Source: JACDCA01 sp963810305
Lineage (GTDB): Bacteria > Acidobacteriota > Vicinamibacteria > Vicinamibacterales > 2-12-FULL-66-21
Assembly (NCBI GenBank): GCA_963810305.1
Contig: CAWEMY010000017.1
Span: 392,804 to 456,803 of the forward strand
Direction of reading: 5' to 3'
DNA length: 64,000 nucleotides
Shown: in pieces, positions 18,697 through 26,907 of the stretch
Numbering within the stretch: the first letter of the stretch is position 1
Layout of the letters: the number at the start of each line of letters is the position of its first letter
Position numbers and translations under genes: made by a program
The notes under the pieces: model-generated
Seen by the model: only the letters and a program-made list of their open reading frames with translations
Databases searched by the model: none
What the model was told of the DNA's origin: nothing

Positions 18697-21336
18697 CTAA
18701 CGCCCGCGCGGGCCGTCGGACCAGTTGAGGATGACGTTGAGCTGCCGCGGCGCCGATCCGGGATCGCGCTGAATCATCAGGATCCGCTTGCCGTCGGGCG
18801 ACACGCTGTAACTCTGAAACCGGTCGTTGACCAGAAAGTTCGCGCGGTCGGTGAGCCGTCGCGGCACGCTGAAGGTTCCGTTCGGCTGGACCGCGACTGA
18901 CACGAAGGCGTCACCGGTCACAAAGAAGAGGTCCTTGCCGTCGGGCGACCATATCGGCCGCGCGCCACCTCCCGTCGAGACCGGCACGCGATGCTCACCG
19001 CCAGGGTACGACTGCACGTAGATCTCGGGTCGCCCGGATTCATCTGACGTATACGCGATCCATCGTGCCCCGTCCGGCGAGAACTGCGCCGCATATTCAT
19101 TGGATCCGGTGACTCGCAAGGGGGACGCTTTCCCCTCCGGCGACAGCGTCCACAGATCACGGCCGGTCCTCGGCCCGATCTCCGTGAAGAGCAGCGTCCC
19201 GTCGGGCGCGAACGAGTACGGAAACTGGTCGGACGGCCGCTTGAGGAGCACTTCGGCCGCGCGCGATCCGTCGGCAGGCTGCGAGTAGATGTCCCAGTCG
19301 CCGCCGCGATTCGAGGCGAACAGGATCCGCCGGCCGTCAGGGCTCCAGACCGGAAGAATGTTGCTGTCGGTGCCTGAGGTCAGCGGGGTGCTGGTCCCGC
19401 GTTGCAGGTCATGGATCCACAGGTTCAGGCCAACGCGAACGACCGCCTTCGTCCCATCCGGCGAAATCCTGACTTCGCGATAGACGTCCTGCTTCCTGCC
19501 CGACGGTTCAATCTTGCCGTCGAGGCTGACCCACACCAGCGATGTCTTCGCGGGATTGCCGGCCGCGTAGACGGCCGTCCCGCCAGCCGACACCGCCAGC
19601 CATCCCTGGCCCTCGGTTTCGATGTTGTGGTAGACGTTGTCGAGCACGGTCGCGTCCGCACTGGTGAGGGCCGGCCGTTGGGGATCGAACGGCGCGGATC
19701 GAATGCCCGCGCTTTCGTCGACGATCAGGAGACGGCCTGACGGACCGGACGACGGGTCGTACATCGCCGAGGCAAACGTCGTCGCCGGCAGGACCGTCTG
19801 CCACTTGCCGGTCTCCAGCGACAGCACCGCAGTTCCCTTGTTCTGCCCCCAGATCGTGAACAACAGACTGCGTCCTCCGGGGAGCGCCTGCGGAAATACG
19901 TGGGCGTAGCCGTTGGCAGCGCCATCAGGTTTGGAGATCGATGTACTGGTCCCACCGCTGGCGGGAATCTGCAGCAGTCCGGAGCTTAGTGAGGCCGCGT
20001 AGATGATCTTGTTGTCCTCGGTCCATGTTCCGCCGAATGGGTACGCCGCTTCGACCAGACGGATAGGGGCACCGCCGTTCACCTCGGTCTTCTGCAAGAA
20101 TCCCTGGGCGAAGAACGCCACCCATTTACCGTCCGGCGAAAAAAACGGCTGACGGGCGCCGCTTGCCCCGGCAACCGCGCGCGCCTCGAACGAATTGAGA
20201 TCTCGCAGGTAGAGCTGCGAGTCTTCCGTCCCTTGTTGCGCGACGTAGGCCACCGTCCGGCCGTCGGGCGTGATGGCCGGATACGAGGTGAGTTCAGAAC
20301 CGGCGGGAAGCGGGATCGTCAGACGCGCTGACGTCTGCGGAGCAACCTCCGGCCTGCTCCACAGCGCAAAGGCGGCGACCGCGAGCGAGACGACGGCGAT
20401 CGCGGCCGATGCCCATACGAACGGCCGGCCTGACTGGCGCGCCGGCACTGTCCCCGTTGTCTGAGCTGCGGCCGTCTCGAACGCGCCTTCCAATGCCAGG
20501 CGCATCGTCGCCATGTCGGGAATGCGCTGCTTCGGATCCTTCTGCAGGCAGCGTCGTAGACAAATACCGAGCGTCGGAGGCAGGTTCGGCGGCAGCAGCG
20601 TCCAGTCTGGCTCGCCACGGACGACGGCGGCGAGCGTGTCGGTCAGGTCGTCGCCTGGAAAGGCGCGCGTGCCGGTGAGCATCTCGTAGAGGACGGCGCC
20701 AAAGGCCCAGATGTCGGCGCGCCTGTCGGTCGCCTTGCCGCGCGCCTGCTCGGGCGCCATGTAGGCGGCGGTGCCGAGGATCATCCCCACCGCCGTCGCC
20801 CGCGCTGTGAGCGTGGGCGAATTCATGATGTTCCCGGAGCTGGACGCGCCGGCCGGATCCATCGCTTTGGCCAGACCGAAGTCGAGCACCTTCACCGTGC
20901 CGTCGTCGCGGACCTTCACATTCGCCGGCTTGAGATCTCGATGGATGATGCCCTGCTCGTGCGCGGCCTCGAGCGCCGCCGCGATCTGCAGCGCGATCGG
21001 CACCGCGTCGGTCAGTGCGATCGGGCCGCGCGCGACGTGCGCGGACAGATCCTCGCCCTCGACGAGCTCCATGACGAGTGCGACGATTCCGTCGCGCTCC
21101 TCGAGGCCGTGGATGTGCGCGATGTTCGGATGGTTCAGCGCCGCCAGCGTCCTGGCTTCGCGGTCGAAGCGCGCGCGCCGGTCGGCGTCGAAGGCGAAGG
21201 TCTCGGGCAGGATCTTGATCGCGACGTCCCGACCCAGTTTCGAGTCCGTTGCGCGATAGACCTCGCCCATTCCGCCGGCGCCAAGAGGCGCCCCGACTGC
21301 ATAAGGGCCCAGGCGCGTGCCCGCGGCAAGTGTCAT
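18697..21336 (-). CDS. Receptor-like Ser/Thr protein kinase with PD40 propeller (kinase 3)
   Basis: An intact frame of 879 residues from ATG 21336. Kinase features are GAGGMGEVY, Lys41 (VAIKIL), HRDLKPAN at 132-139, DFG at 152-154 and AAYMAPEQ. A single membrane helix (ASAAIAVVSLAVAAFALW) lies near residue 315, followed by a propeller with ITPDGRTVAYV, FSPDGKWVAFF, ISPDGTKAVV, WSPDGRRILF and FSPDGARWIAY. The start overlaps the stop of the decarboxylase gene (ATGA), so translation is coupled. A TATACT lies 13 bases before the ATG, within decarboxylase coding, and could serve as an internal promoter. The long in-frame extension upstream of 21336 is antisense-like noise from the decarboxylase. 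Confidence 0.92.
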   Translation of the reverse strand: MTLAAGTRLGPYAVGAPLGAGGMGEVYRATDSKLGRDVAIKILPETFAFDADRRARFDREARTLAALNHPNIAHIHGLEERDGIVALVMELVEGEDLSAHVARGPIALTDAVPIALQIAAALEAAHEQGIIHRDLKPANVKVRDDGTVKVLDFGLAKAMDPAGASSSGNIMNSPTLTARATAVGMILGTAAYMAPEQARGKATDRRADIWAFGAVLYEMLTGTRAFPGDDLTDTLAAVVRGEPDWTLLPPNLPPTLGICLRRCLQKDPKQRIPDMATMRLALEGAFETAAAQTTGTVPARQSGRPFVWASAAIAVVSLAVAAFALWSRPEVAPQTSARLTIPLPAGSELTSYPAITPDGRTVAYVAQQGTEDSQLYLRDLNSFEARAVAGASGARQPFFSPDGKWVAFFAQGFLQKTEVNGGAPIRLVEAAYPFGGTWTEDNKIIYAASLSSGLLQIPASGGTSTSISKPDGAANGYAHVFPQALPGGRSLLFTIWGQNKGTAVLSLETGKWQTVLPATTFASAMYDPSSGPSGRLLIVDESAGIRSAPFDPQRPALTSADATVLDNVYHNIETEGQGWLAVSAGGTAVYAAGNPAKTSLVWVSLDGKIEPSGRKQDVYREVRISPDGTKAVVRVGLNLWIHDLQRGTSTPLTSGTDSNILPVWSPDGRRILFASNRGGDWDIYSQPADGSRAAEVLLKRPSDQFPYSFAPDGTLLFTEIGPRTGRDLWTLSPEGKASPLRVTGSNEYAAQFSPDGARWIAYTSDESGRPEIYVQSYPGGEHRVPVSTGGGARPIWSPDGKDLFFVTGDAFVSVAVQPNGTFSVPRRLTDRANFLVNDRFQSYSVSPDGKRILMIQRDPGSAPRQLNVILNWSDGPRGR

Positions 21337-22829
21337 GAGGGATGGCGTGAGTATACTTCTCGCCCCATTCGTACGGCGATCTCGATCGTCGCCTCGACGT
21401 CGGCCAGCGTCGTATGGAAATTGACGATGCATGCCCGCAGCACGTAACGATTGCCGACAACGGCATTCGAGACGAAGGTTTCGCCGCCCCGCTGCAGGCG
21501 AACGAGCAGGTGCCGATTCAGCGAGTCGAGGTATCGCTCCACGTCCGGGTTTCCGAGCTTCGGTCGAAGGTCGCGCGGCACGTAGCGGAACGTGGTGATG
21601 CTCAGCTCCTGCGTGACCAGTTCCAGTTCGTCGCAACGCCGGACCGCATCGGCCATGGAGCGAGAGAGCCGGATGTCCTCGGCAATCATGGTGCGGTAAC
21701 CCGAAGCGCCCGCGTGCCGCAACGCCAGCCACACCTTGAGGGCGCGAAAACCGCGGGAGTTCTGCGGACCGTAGTCCACGTAGTTGGTCGCCTCCTCATT
21801 GTCGAAGTGGTAATACGGCGGGTGATAGGCGAACGCCGCGCGCAAGAGCCCGGGGTCGCGCACCAGCGCGCATCCGGCCTCGAGCGGCGCATACAGCCAC
21901 TTGTGCGGATCCACCGCGACCGAGTCGGCTGTCGTCAGGGCACGCAGATCGGAGGGCGCGTCGGGAACGGCGGCGGCAAAACCGCCATACGCGCCATCGA
22001 CGTGGAACCAGACGTCGTACTCCTTGCACACGGCGCCGATGTCCGGTAATGGATCGACCGCTCCGGTGCTCACCGATCCGGCGGTGCCGACCACCATGCA
22101 GGGCACGTCCCCGGCGGCCCTGTCCGCTTCGATCTGCCGGCGCAGCGCGGCGACGTCCATGCGGAGGTTCCGGTCGGTCGGGATCCAGCGGATCGAGCCG
22201 GTGCCGAGGCCGCCGATGTCGGCGGCTTTCTGGATCCAGGTGTGCGTTTCGGCCGAGCCGTAAACGCGAAGCCGCTGCCCGGAATCTCCAGTGACACCTT
22301 GCTCCCGTACGTTCCATCCCGCCTTCGCGGCGCGCGCGGCCAGGAAGCAGACGATGTTCGCCATGTTGCCGCCGCTCAACAGCAGGCCGCCGCAATCAGC
22401 CGGGTAGCCGATGAACGAAGCGATCCAGCGCACCGTCTGCGACTCGATCTCGGTCGCTGCGGGTGACAGCGTCCAGGCGCCGACGTTGGCGTTGACGGCT
22501 GACGCGAGGAAGTCGCCGAGGACGCCGATCGGCGCCGGCGCCGCCGTGATGTATCCGAAGAAACGCGGGTGGGCATTGAACAGCGAATGCTCGAAGAGCC
22601 ACTGTGCGGTCCGTTCCAGCAGCGGCCCCGCGTCCATTCCGGATTCGGGAAGCGGCGCCGACAGATCGAGCGCCTCGCGCACCGCGGACGGCGATTCGTC
22701 GCGAGTCACCGGTCCACGCGGCACCGCGTCGAGAGACTCGGCGAGCTGATCGACGAGTCGATGCCCGAGTGCACGAAACGTGGCCGCGTTCATCGCCAGC
22801 GGTGCCTGCCGCACCGGGTCGTTCTTCAT
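21333..22829 (-). CDS. PLP-dependent aromatic L-amino-acid decarboxylase (group II)
   Basis: 498 residues, the normal length. The start ATG 22829 follows AAGGAG, which rules out the longer frame to 22892. Group II features are HPRFFGYI, the substrate-loop SPAATEIE, GGNMANI near the cofactor phosphate, FHVDGAYGG with the pyridine-binding Asp, and VDPHKWLYAP with the Schiff-base Lys. The enzyme should decarboxylate tryptophan, phenylalanine, tyrosine or DOPA-like amino acids in the cytoplasm. It is followed with a four-base overlap by a kinase, an unusual partner. Confidence 0.9.
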   Translation of the reverse strand: MKNDPVRQAPLAMNAATFRALGHRLVDQLAESLDAVPRGPVTRDESPSAVREALDLSAPLPESGMDAGPLLERTAQWLFEHSLFNAHPRFFGYITAAPAPIGVLGDFLASAVNANVGAWTLSPAATEIESQTVRWIASFIGYPADCGGLLLSGGNMANIVCFLAARAAKAGWNVREQGVTGDSGQRLRVYGSAETHTWIQKAADIGGLGTGSIRWIPTDRNLRMDVAALRRQIEADRAAGDVPCMVVGTAGSVSTGAVDPLPDIGAVCKEYDVWFHVDGAYGGFAAAVPDAPSDLRALTTADSVAVDPHKWLYAPLEAGCALVRDPGLLRAAFAYHPPYYHFDNEEATNYVDYGPQNSRGFRALKVWLALRHAGASGYRTMIAEDIRLSRSMADAVRRCDELELVTQELSITTFRYVPRDLRPKLGNPDVERYLDSLNRHLLVRLQRGGETFVSNAVVGNRYVLRACIVNFHTTLADVEATIEIAVRMGREVYSRHPS

Positions 22830-22949
22830 CGGTCTACTCCTTCGGACTTCTTGTCGGCGGGCCTCATTGTAGTAGCCGTGAACCTGCGTCACCGCAGTCC
22901 CGCTCGTTGTCTTCCATACTGGTGTCTTCTCCGATTTTCCGGGGCGACA

Positions 22950-22955
22950 TAAAAT
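22950..22955 (+). promoter_or_regulatory. -10 box TAAAAT, leaderless arrangement
   Basis: Six bases separate the box from the ATG at 22962, so transcription should begin at the start codon itself. Confidence 0.6.
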
Positions 22956-22961
22956 CGCTGG

Positions 22962-23541
22962 ATGATGATCCAGCGAACCACTTTCGTACTGATGGCCGCG
23001 GCGTTCCTGGCTGGACTGTGCCTCGATAGCGCGATTCTCCCCGTCGGCGCGCAGACCGCCGCTGACAATCCTGAGCTCGCGCGGATGTATGCGGAGGACC
23101 AGTCCGACCGCAGGGACGCCGAGAAGATCGGCTGGGAAAAAGTCAGCGAGCGCGATGCCGTCCGCCTCGCGCGTGCAAAGGTACTCTACCGGTCAGACGC
23201 ATTGAAGACCGGCGGCGACTATTTCCACACCGCCATGATCCTGCAGCACAGCCACGAGTCCGAAGACTACCTCCTCGCGCACGAACTCTGCGTCGTCGCC
23301 ATCGGCAAAGGGGAGGAGCGTGCGAAGATGGCTGGCGGCTGCGACGGAAGACCGGTTCCTGATGGACATCGGCCGTCCGCAGCGATTCGGCACCCAGTAC
23401 CGTCCCGAGCCGCCAGGGTCCGACGGCCCCATCCGGTTGTACAAGGTCGATGACGGAGTGACCGACGGGCTGCGGCGAGAGTTCAAGGCGCCTTCACTCG
23501 CCGACGCGCGCGCCAAAGAGGCGATGTTCAACAAGAAGTAG
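22962..23541 (+). CDS. Secreted protein of unknown function, one frameshift
   Basis: The signal peptide (LMAAAFLAGLCLDSAILPVGA) is followed by a helical domain: NPELARMYAEDQSDRRDAEK, WEKVSERDAVRLARAKVLY, DYFHTAMILQHSHESEDYLL, AHELCVVAI, and after a break near 23325, WLAAATEDRFLMDIGRPQRF. The pattern of acidic repeats and the HTAMILQH stretch recalls a widespread uncharacterised family of exported or cytoplasmic helical proteins. I cannot assign a function. The start is leaderless. Confidence 0.65.
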
Positions 23542-23553
23542 CTGAATGAAGGG

Positions 23554-23939
23554 TCATTGCGAACGTGCGCCGCGCGGCGGGACGAACCGGAAAGCGTCAG
23601 CGGCGAAGGTCGGCTGGGTGGTGTGCACGTCGTATACGCACCGCATCTCCACGGTGAAGTCGCGGCCGGTTTCCGGATGCTTTCCACGCGCACTCGTGGC
23701 CATTCCGCGCAGCAGGTACGAGGCGGCGTCGAGGTGGTACCGCTGCTCGATCTCGAACGGAAGCGCGCCGCTCGGTTCTGCCAGGCGGATCACGTTGACC
23801 TGCGCCTCGCCCAGCTTCTCGGGACCCGTCATCGTCGCACACTCCGCCTTGCGCGGCCGGCCTCGTCTTCGCCGGCGACGGCGCTCGAGCGTCGGCCAGC
23901 AGGTCCCACTCGGCGATGCTCTGTGCCGCGCGAGCGCGT
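23554..23939 (-). pseudogene. DUF2092 gene remnant (C-terminal part only)
   Basis: This matches the second half of the gene at 10267-11310: GPEKLGEAQVNVIRL, LPFEIEQRYHLDAASYLLRG, ATSARGKHPETGRDFTVEMR and TFAADAFRFVPPRGARS. The upstream part still matches at DNA level (AGGTCCCACTCGGCGATGCT on the plus strand) up to about 23925 but is out of frame, and the N-terminal half with its signal peptide is missing. It is a truncated duplicate, useful because its stop marks where the full-length copy should end. Confidence 0.8.
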
Positions 23940-23951
23940 CAAGTAAGTCTG

Positions 23952-25100
23952 CTATCCGAGCGAGGCCTTCAGTACCCGGATCCAGTTGCCGCCCATGATC
24001 TTCTCCCGCTCGCGCGGCGAGAATCCGGCACGCTCCAACGCGCGGTCGATCAGGAACATGCGGCGCACGTTGTTCAGTTCAGGAATGATGACGTGTGTGG
24101 GACGCTTGCCGAACCCCAGCACTCCAGCCTTCGCGACCGAGTCCCACCATTCATAGTAGTTGCCGATGATCTTCGCGTTGTCGTTGCCCGCCTTGACGGC
24201 CGCCGGCTCGCCGGCGATCGAATAGTCGTTCGCCACCGCGGCGGCATCGATGCCGGCGACGTTCACGATGTGCTTGATCTGACGGACGTACGAGTCCGCG
24301 GTCGGCGTCGGGTCGGTCGTAAGCCAGAAACTCATCATGAACACGCCCATGACGCCGCCGGAGTTCGCCACGCCTTTGATGACGTCGTCTGGCGTGCACC
24401 GTGCGTTGTTCACGAGGGCACGCGCCGCGCCGTGCGACACGACCACAGGCTTCCTGCTGATCTTGAGGACGTCGAGCGACGTCGGGTCCGAGACGTGCGA
24501 AAGATCCGGAATGATGCCGAGCGCATTGATTCGCTCGAGCCCCTCGCGACCGGTTTTCGTCAGGCCGGTCCACGTCTTTTCGATCGCGCCGCCGCCCCAC
24601 GCGTTGTCGTTGTGGTGGGTGATCTGCAGCACGCGGAGCCCCAGCTCGTGGAACAGGTCGAGCCTCCACAGCTGGTCGCCGATCGGTTCGCAGCCCTGGA
24701 ACTGAAAGAAAACGGCCGTCCCATGCTTCTGCCACGCAGCGTCGATCTGGCTGCCGCTGGTGGCGAGGAACGCACCAGGCAGCAAGCCGCCCGCGAGCGA
24801 CTTCCGCGCGGCGGTCAGCGACCGTGCGCAGGCTTCAAACGAGCGGAAGTACTTCACCGAGCCATCGTCGGTCTTCAGCCGTTCGACGGATGACACGTCC
24901 GCGATGAATGCCGTCAGCCCCGAGCCGGCCACGTCGGCTGGTGCGCCGCTGAGGAACGACAGGCCATCCACGTACGGGTACGGCGGCCGCTCGACGACGT
25001 TTTGCGTCACCTGCGCGCGCGCCAGCGGCATCGCGCACGCGCCGATCGAGAGACGAAGGAACTCGCGCCGCGCCAGGAGGGTCGCCGGGGAGAGCGCCAT
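23952..25100 (-). CDS. Peptidase M19 (membrane dipeptidase family), Tat-exported, altered metal site
   Basis: 382 residues from ATG 25100. The twin-arginine signal is ARREFLRLSIGACAMPLA. M19 landmarks are present late in the protein: FQGCEP with the bridging Glu, ITHHNDN, IPDLSHVSD and VVSHGAARAL with the two His ligands, and NDYSIAG near the usual catalytic Asp. The first metal motif, normally DGHND, reads DGLSF, so the early His and Asp ligands are missing. The family cleaves dipeptides or D-amino-acid derivatives. Activity here may need one metal or be lost. ATG 25109 is a weaker alternative start because it lies within the -10 box. Confidence 0.8.
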   Translation of the reverse strand: MALSPATLLARREFLRLSIGACAMPLARAQVTQNVVERPPYPYVDGLSFLSGAPADVAGSGLTAFIADVSSVERLKTDDGSVKYFRSFEACARSLTAARKSLAGGLLPGAFLATSGSQIDAAWQKHGTAVFFQFQGCEPIGDQLWRLDLFHELGLRVLQITHHNDNAWGGGAIEKTWTGLTKTGREGLERINALGIIPDLSHVSDPTSLDVLKISRKPVVVSHGAARALVNNARCTPDDVIKGVANSGGVMGVFMMSFWLTTDPTPTADSYVRQIKHIVNVAGIDAAAVANDYSIAGEPAAVKAGNDNAKIIGNYYEWWDSVAKAGVLGFGKRPTHVIIPELNNVRRMFLIDRALERAGFSPREREKIMGGNWIRVLKASLG

Positions 25101-25107
25101 GCGCGGC

Positions 25108-25113
25108 ATTATA
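25108..25113 (-). promoter_or_regulatory. -10 box TATAAT, leaderless arrangement for the M19 gene
   Basis: A perfect hexamer on the minus strand, seven bases before ATG 25100, which favours that start over 25109. Confidence 0.7.
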
Positions 25114-25131
25114 GGTCTCCGCTGCGGAGCG

Positions 25132-25959
25132 TCAGACCAGCGCGCGCTCGAGCGGACCGTCGATGCTCGGAAATGACGTGTCGTCCGGCAGATCGATCAG
25201 GAACACGTCGCGCAGCAGCGGTATCAGCCCGTCGCGGGTGATCTCGCGGCTCACGACTGCGCCGTCGCGAATCTCGACATAGGTGGGATAGCGCAGGATA
25301 TGGCGCGCGTCGGGCGTGATCCGCTGGACCGTCAGCGTGCGCGTGAAAGGGCTCTGCGGATGGGTGCTTGTGAACCAGTTCGCCATCTCGAAATCTACGG
25401 GATGGACCGGTTGCATGAGGAACGCGTACTCGTCCTCCCAGCCGGCTTCACGGCGCTGCTGCAGCACCTGCAGGTCTCCCTCCGCGAACACACGATGTGA
25501 GACGCCAGACGAAGACACGCCGCCTTCGCCGCCGATCCGCACCGGTTCGCGCAGGCCTTCGCCGCCGAAGCCGACGTCGGCGAGCCACTGCGCACCATCG
25601 AGTTCGACGACCAGGACCATATGAGTCCGCGCCCGCACAGCGGTGGCGCCGGCGCGCACGCGCGCCTCCATCGGCGTCACCGTGAATCCCAGCTCGCGCA
25701 GGATGGTGAGGAACAGCGTGTTCTGCTCGAAGCAGTAGCCGCCGCGCCGCTGTGCGATCAGCTTGTCGCGAAGCGCCTCGATGTCGAGGTGCACGCCGCG
25801 TCCGAGCAGGATGTCGAGGTTCTCGAACGGAATCGCCTCGACATGCGCCGCGTGCAGCAGTTTGAGGGTGTCGAGATCCGGCGCGACACGTCCGCTCACG
25901 CCTACACGTTCGAAGTACGCGTCGAGAAGCGCAGAGGCCACCAGGGAAGGATAGGCCAT
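25132..25959 (-). CDS. nat: Arylamine N-acetyltransferase
   Basis: 275 residues, the standard NAT length, from ATG 25959. The Cys-His-Asp triad is visible: Cys76 in RRGGYCFEQN, His113 in THMVLVVEL and Asp128 in DVGFGG. The N-terminal HVEAIPFENLDILLG block is also typical. The enzyme moves an acetyl group from acetyl-CoA to arylamines or hydrazines, often for detoxification. The frame stays open to 26715, but that part is antisense to the gene at 26011 and is not an N-terminal fusion. Confidence 0.92.
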   Translation of the reverse strand: MAYPSLVASALLDAYFERVGVSGRVAPDLDTLKLLHAAHVEAIPFENLDILLGRGVHLDIEALRDKLIAQRRGGYCFEQNTLFLTILRELGFTVTPMEARVRAGATAVRARTHMVLVVELDGAQWLADVGFGGEGLREPVRIGGEGGVSSSGVSHRVFAEGDLQVLQQRREAGWEDEYAFLMQPVHPVDFEMANWFTSTHPQSPFTRTLTVQRITPDARHILRYPTYVEIRDGAVVSREITRDGLIPLLRDVFLIDLPDDTSFPSIDGPLERALV

Positions 25960-25995
25960 ATCGCGGGCTGATCGGCACGCGCACGTGGACTGGGT

Positions 25996-26001
25996 TAGCA
26001 T
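25996..26001 (+). promoter_or_regulatory. -10 box TAGCAT before the NmrA-like gene
   Basis: Nine bases lie between the box and GTG 26011, which predicts a leaderless or one- to three-base-leader transcript. Confidence 0.5.
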
Positions 26002-26010
26002 CACACCCTT

Positions 26011-26904
26011 GTGACGGAATCCCGCGTGCTCGTTGCCGGCGCCAACGGTCAGCTTGGAAGCGTGATCGTGCGCAAACTGGCCGCGGCCGGCGTCCCTGTT
26101 CGTGCGGTCGGGCGCAACGCGCAGAAGCTCGAGACCCTCAGAGCACCTGTCGTCGAGATCGTGCCCGTGGACCTGCTGAACCTGGCGGCGCTGACCGAGG
26201 CCTGCCGCGGCGTCGGGCAGATTGTCTCCACCGCCAACAACAACATGGGCAAGGGCGCGTCCAGCCCGACGAAGATCGACCTGACGGCGCATCAGAACCT
26301 GTGCGCTGCCGCGCGCAATGCCGGCGTTCGGCGCATCCTCTATGTCTCGGCACACGGTATCGACCAGTTTTCGCCGGTCGATATCTTCCGCATCAAGTGG
26401 TACATCGAAGACGCGATTCGCCGGAGCGGCGTGCCGTACGTCATCCTGCGGCCGACCGCGTTCATGGACGTCTGGGTCGATCAGATCATCGCCGACCCGA
26501 TTCGCAAGAAGGGTGTGGCCACGATCTTCGGTCCCGGCACCGCGCAGGCGAACTACATTGCCGAGGACGATGTCGCCGAGTTCGTGGTGAAGATCCTGGC
26601 GCGTGAAGACGTGGTGAACGAAGTCGTCGAGATCGGCGGTCCGTCCACGATGTCGATGAACGACCTGACCACGCTGGTCGAGAAGCAGCTCGGAAGCGGC
26701 GGCCGGCGGCGCCACATCCCGGCGTTCGCGATGTCACTGCTTCCGCCGGTTGTTCGCATGTTCGACGAGCGGGCCGCGCGCCTGATGACGCTTGGTTATT
26801 TCGCGACGCTCGAGCGTCCGTTTCCAGGATGGAACAAGGCCGCGGATCGTTTCGGCGTGCGGCCGCGAACGCTCGAGGAGTACATCAGGCACCTGGGCCG
26901 CTGA
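26011..26904 (+). CDS. NAD(P)-binding NmrA/atypical short-chain dehydrogenase-like protein
   Basis: 297 residues beginning with a Rossmann glycine motif (VLVAGANGQLGS) and a basic pocket after the second strand (AVGRNAQKLE). Later features are VGQIVSTANNN, a middle block GVRRILYVSAHG, LRPTAFMDVW and a C-terminal substrate lobe ending FGVRPRTLEEYI. The usual YxxxK catalytic pair is absent, as in NmrA-type sensors and some quinone or sugar-nucleotide reductases. It is followed after three bases by an MFS exporter, so the two are one operon. Confidence 0.85.
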   Translation: MTESRVLVAGANGQLGSVIVRKLAAAGVPVRAVGRNAQKLETLRAPVVEIVPVDLLNLAALTEACRGVGQIVSTANNNMGKGASSPTKIDLTAHQNLCAAARNAGVRRILYVSAHGIDQFSPVDIFRIKWYIEDAIRRSGVPYVILRPTAFMDVWVDQIIADPIRKKGVATIFGPGTAQANYIAEDDVAEFVVKILAREDVVNEVVEIGGPSTMSMNDLTTLVEKQLGSGGRRRHIPAFAMSLLPPVVRMFDERAARLMTLGYFATLERPFPGWNKAADRFGVRPRTLEEYIRHLGR

Positions 26905-26907
26905 CGC

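Noticed and set aside
20294..21466. 390-codon minus-strand frame overlapping kinase 3
   Set aside because: An off-frame shadow of kinase 3; it consists mostly of Arg, Gly and Ala with no domain.
18697..21732. Kinase 3 starting at 21732
   Set aside because: The first 132 residues lie within the decarboxylase gene on another frame of the same strand. The kinase N-terminus aligns with the other kinases from ATG 21336.
25132..26715. 527-residue fusion of an unknown domain to arylamine N-acetyltransferase
   Set aside because: The extra N-terminal 252 residues are antisense to the NmrA-like gene. NAT has its own ATG at 25959 and normal length.
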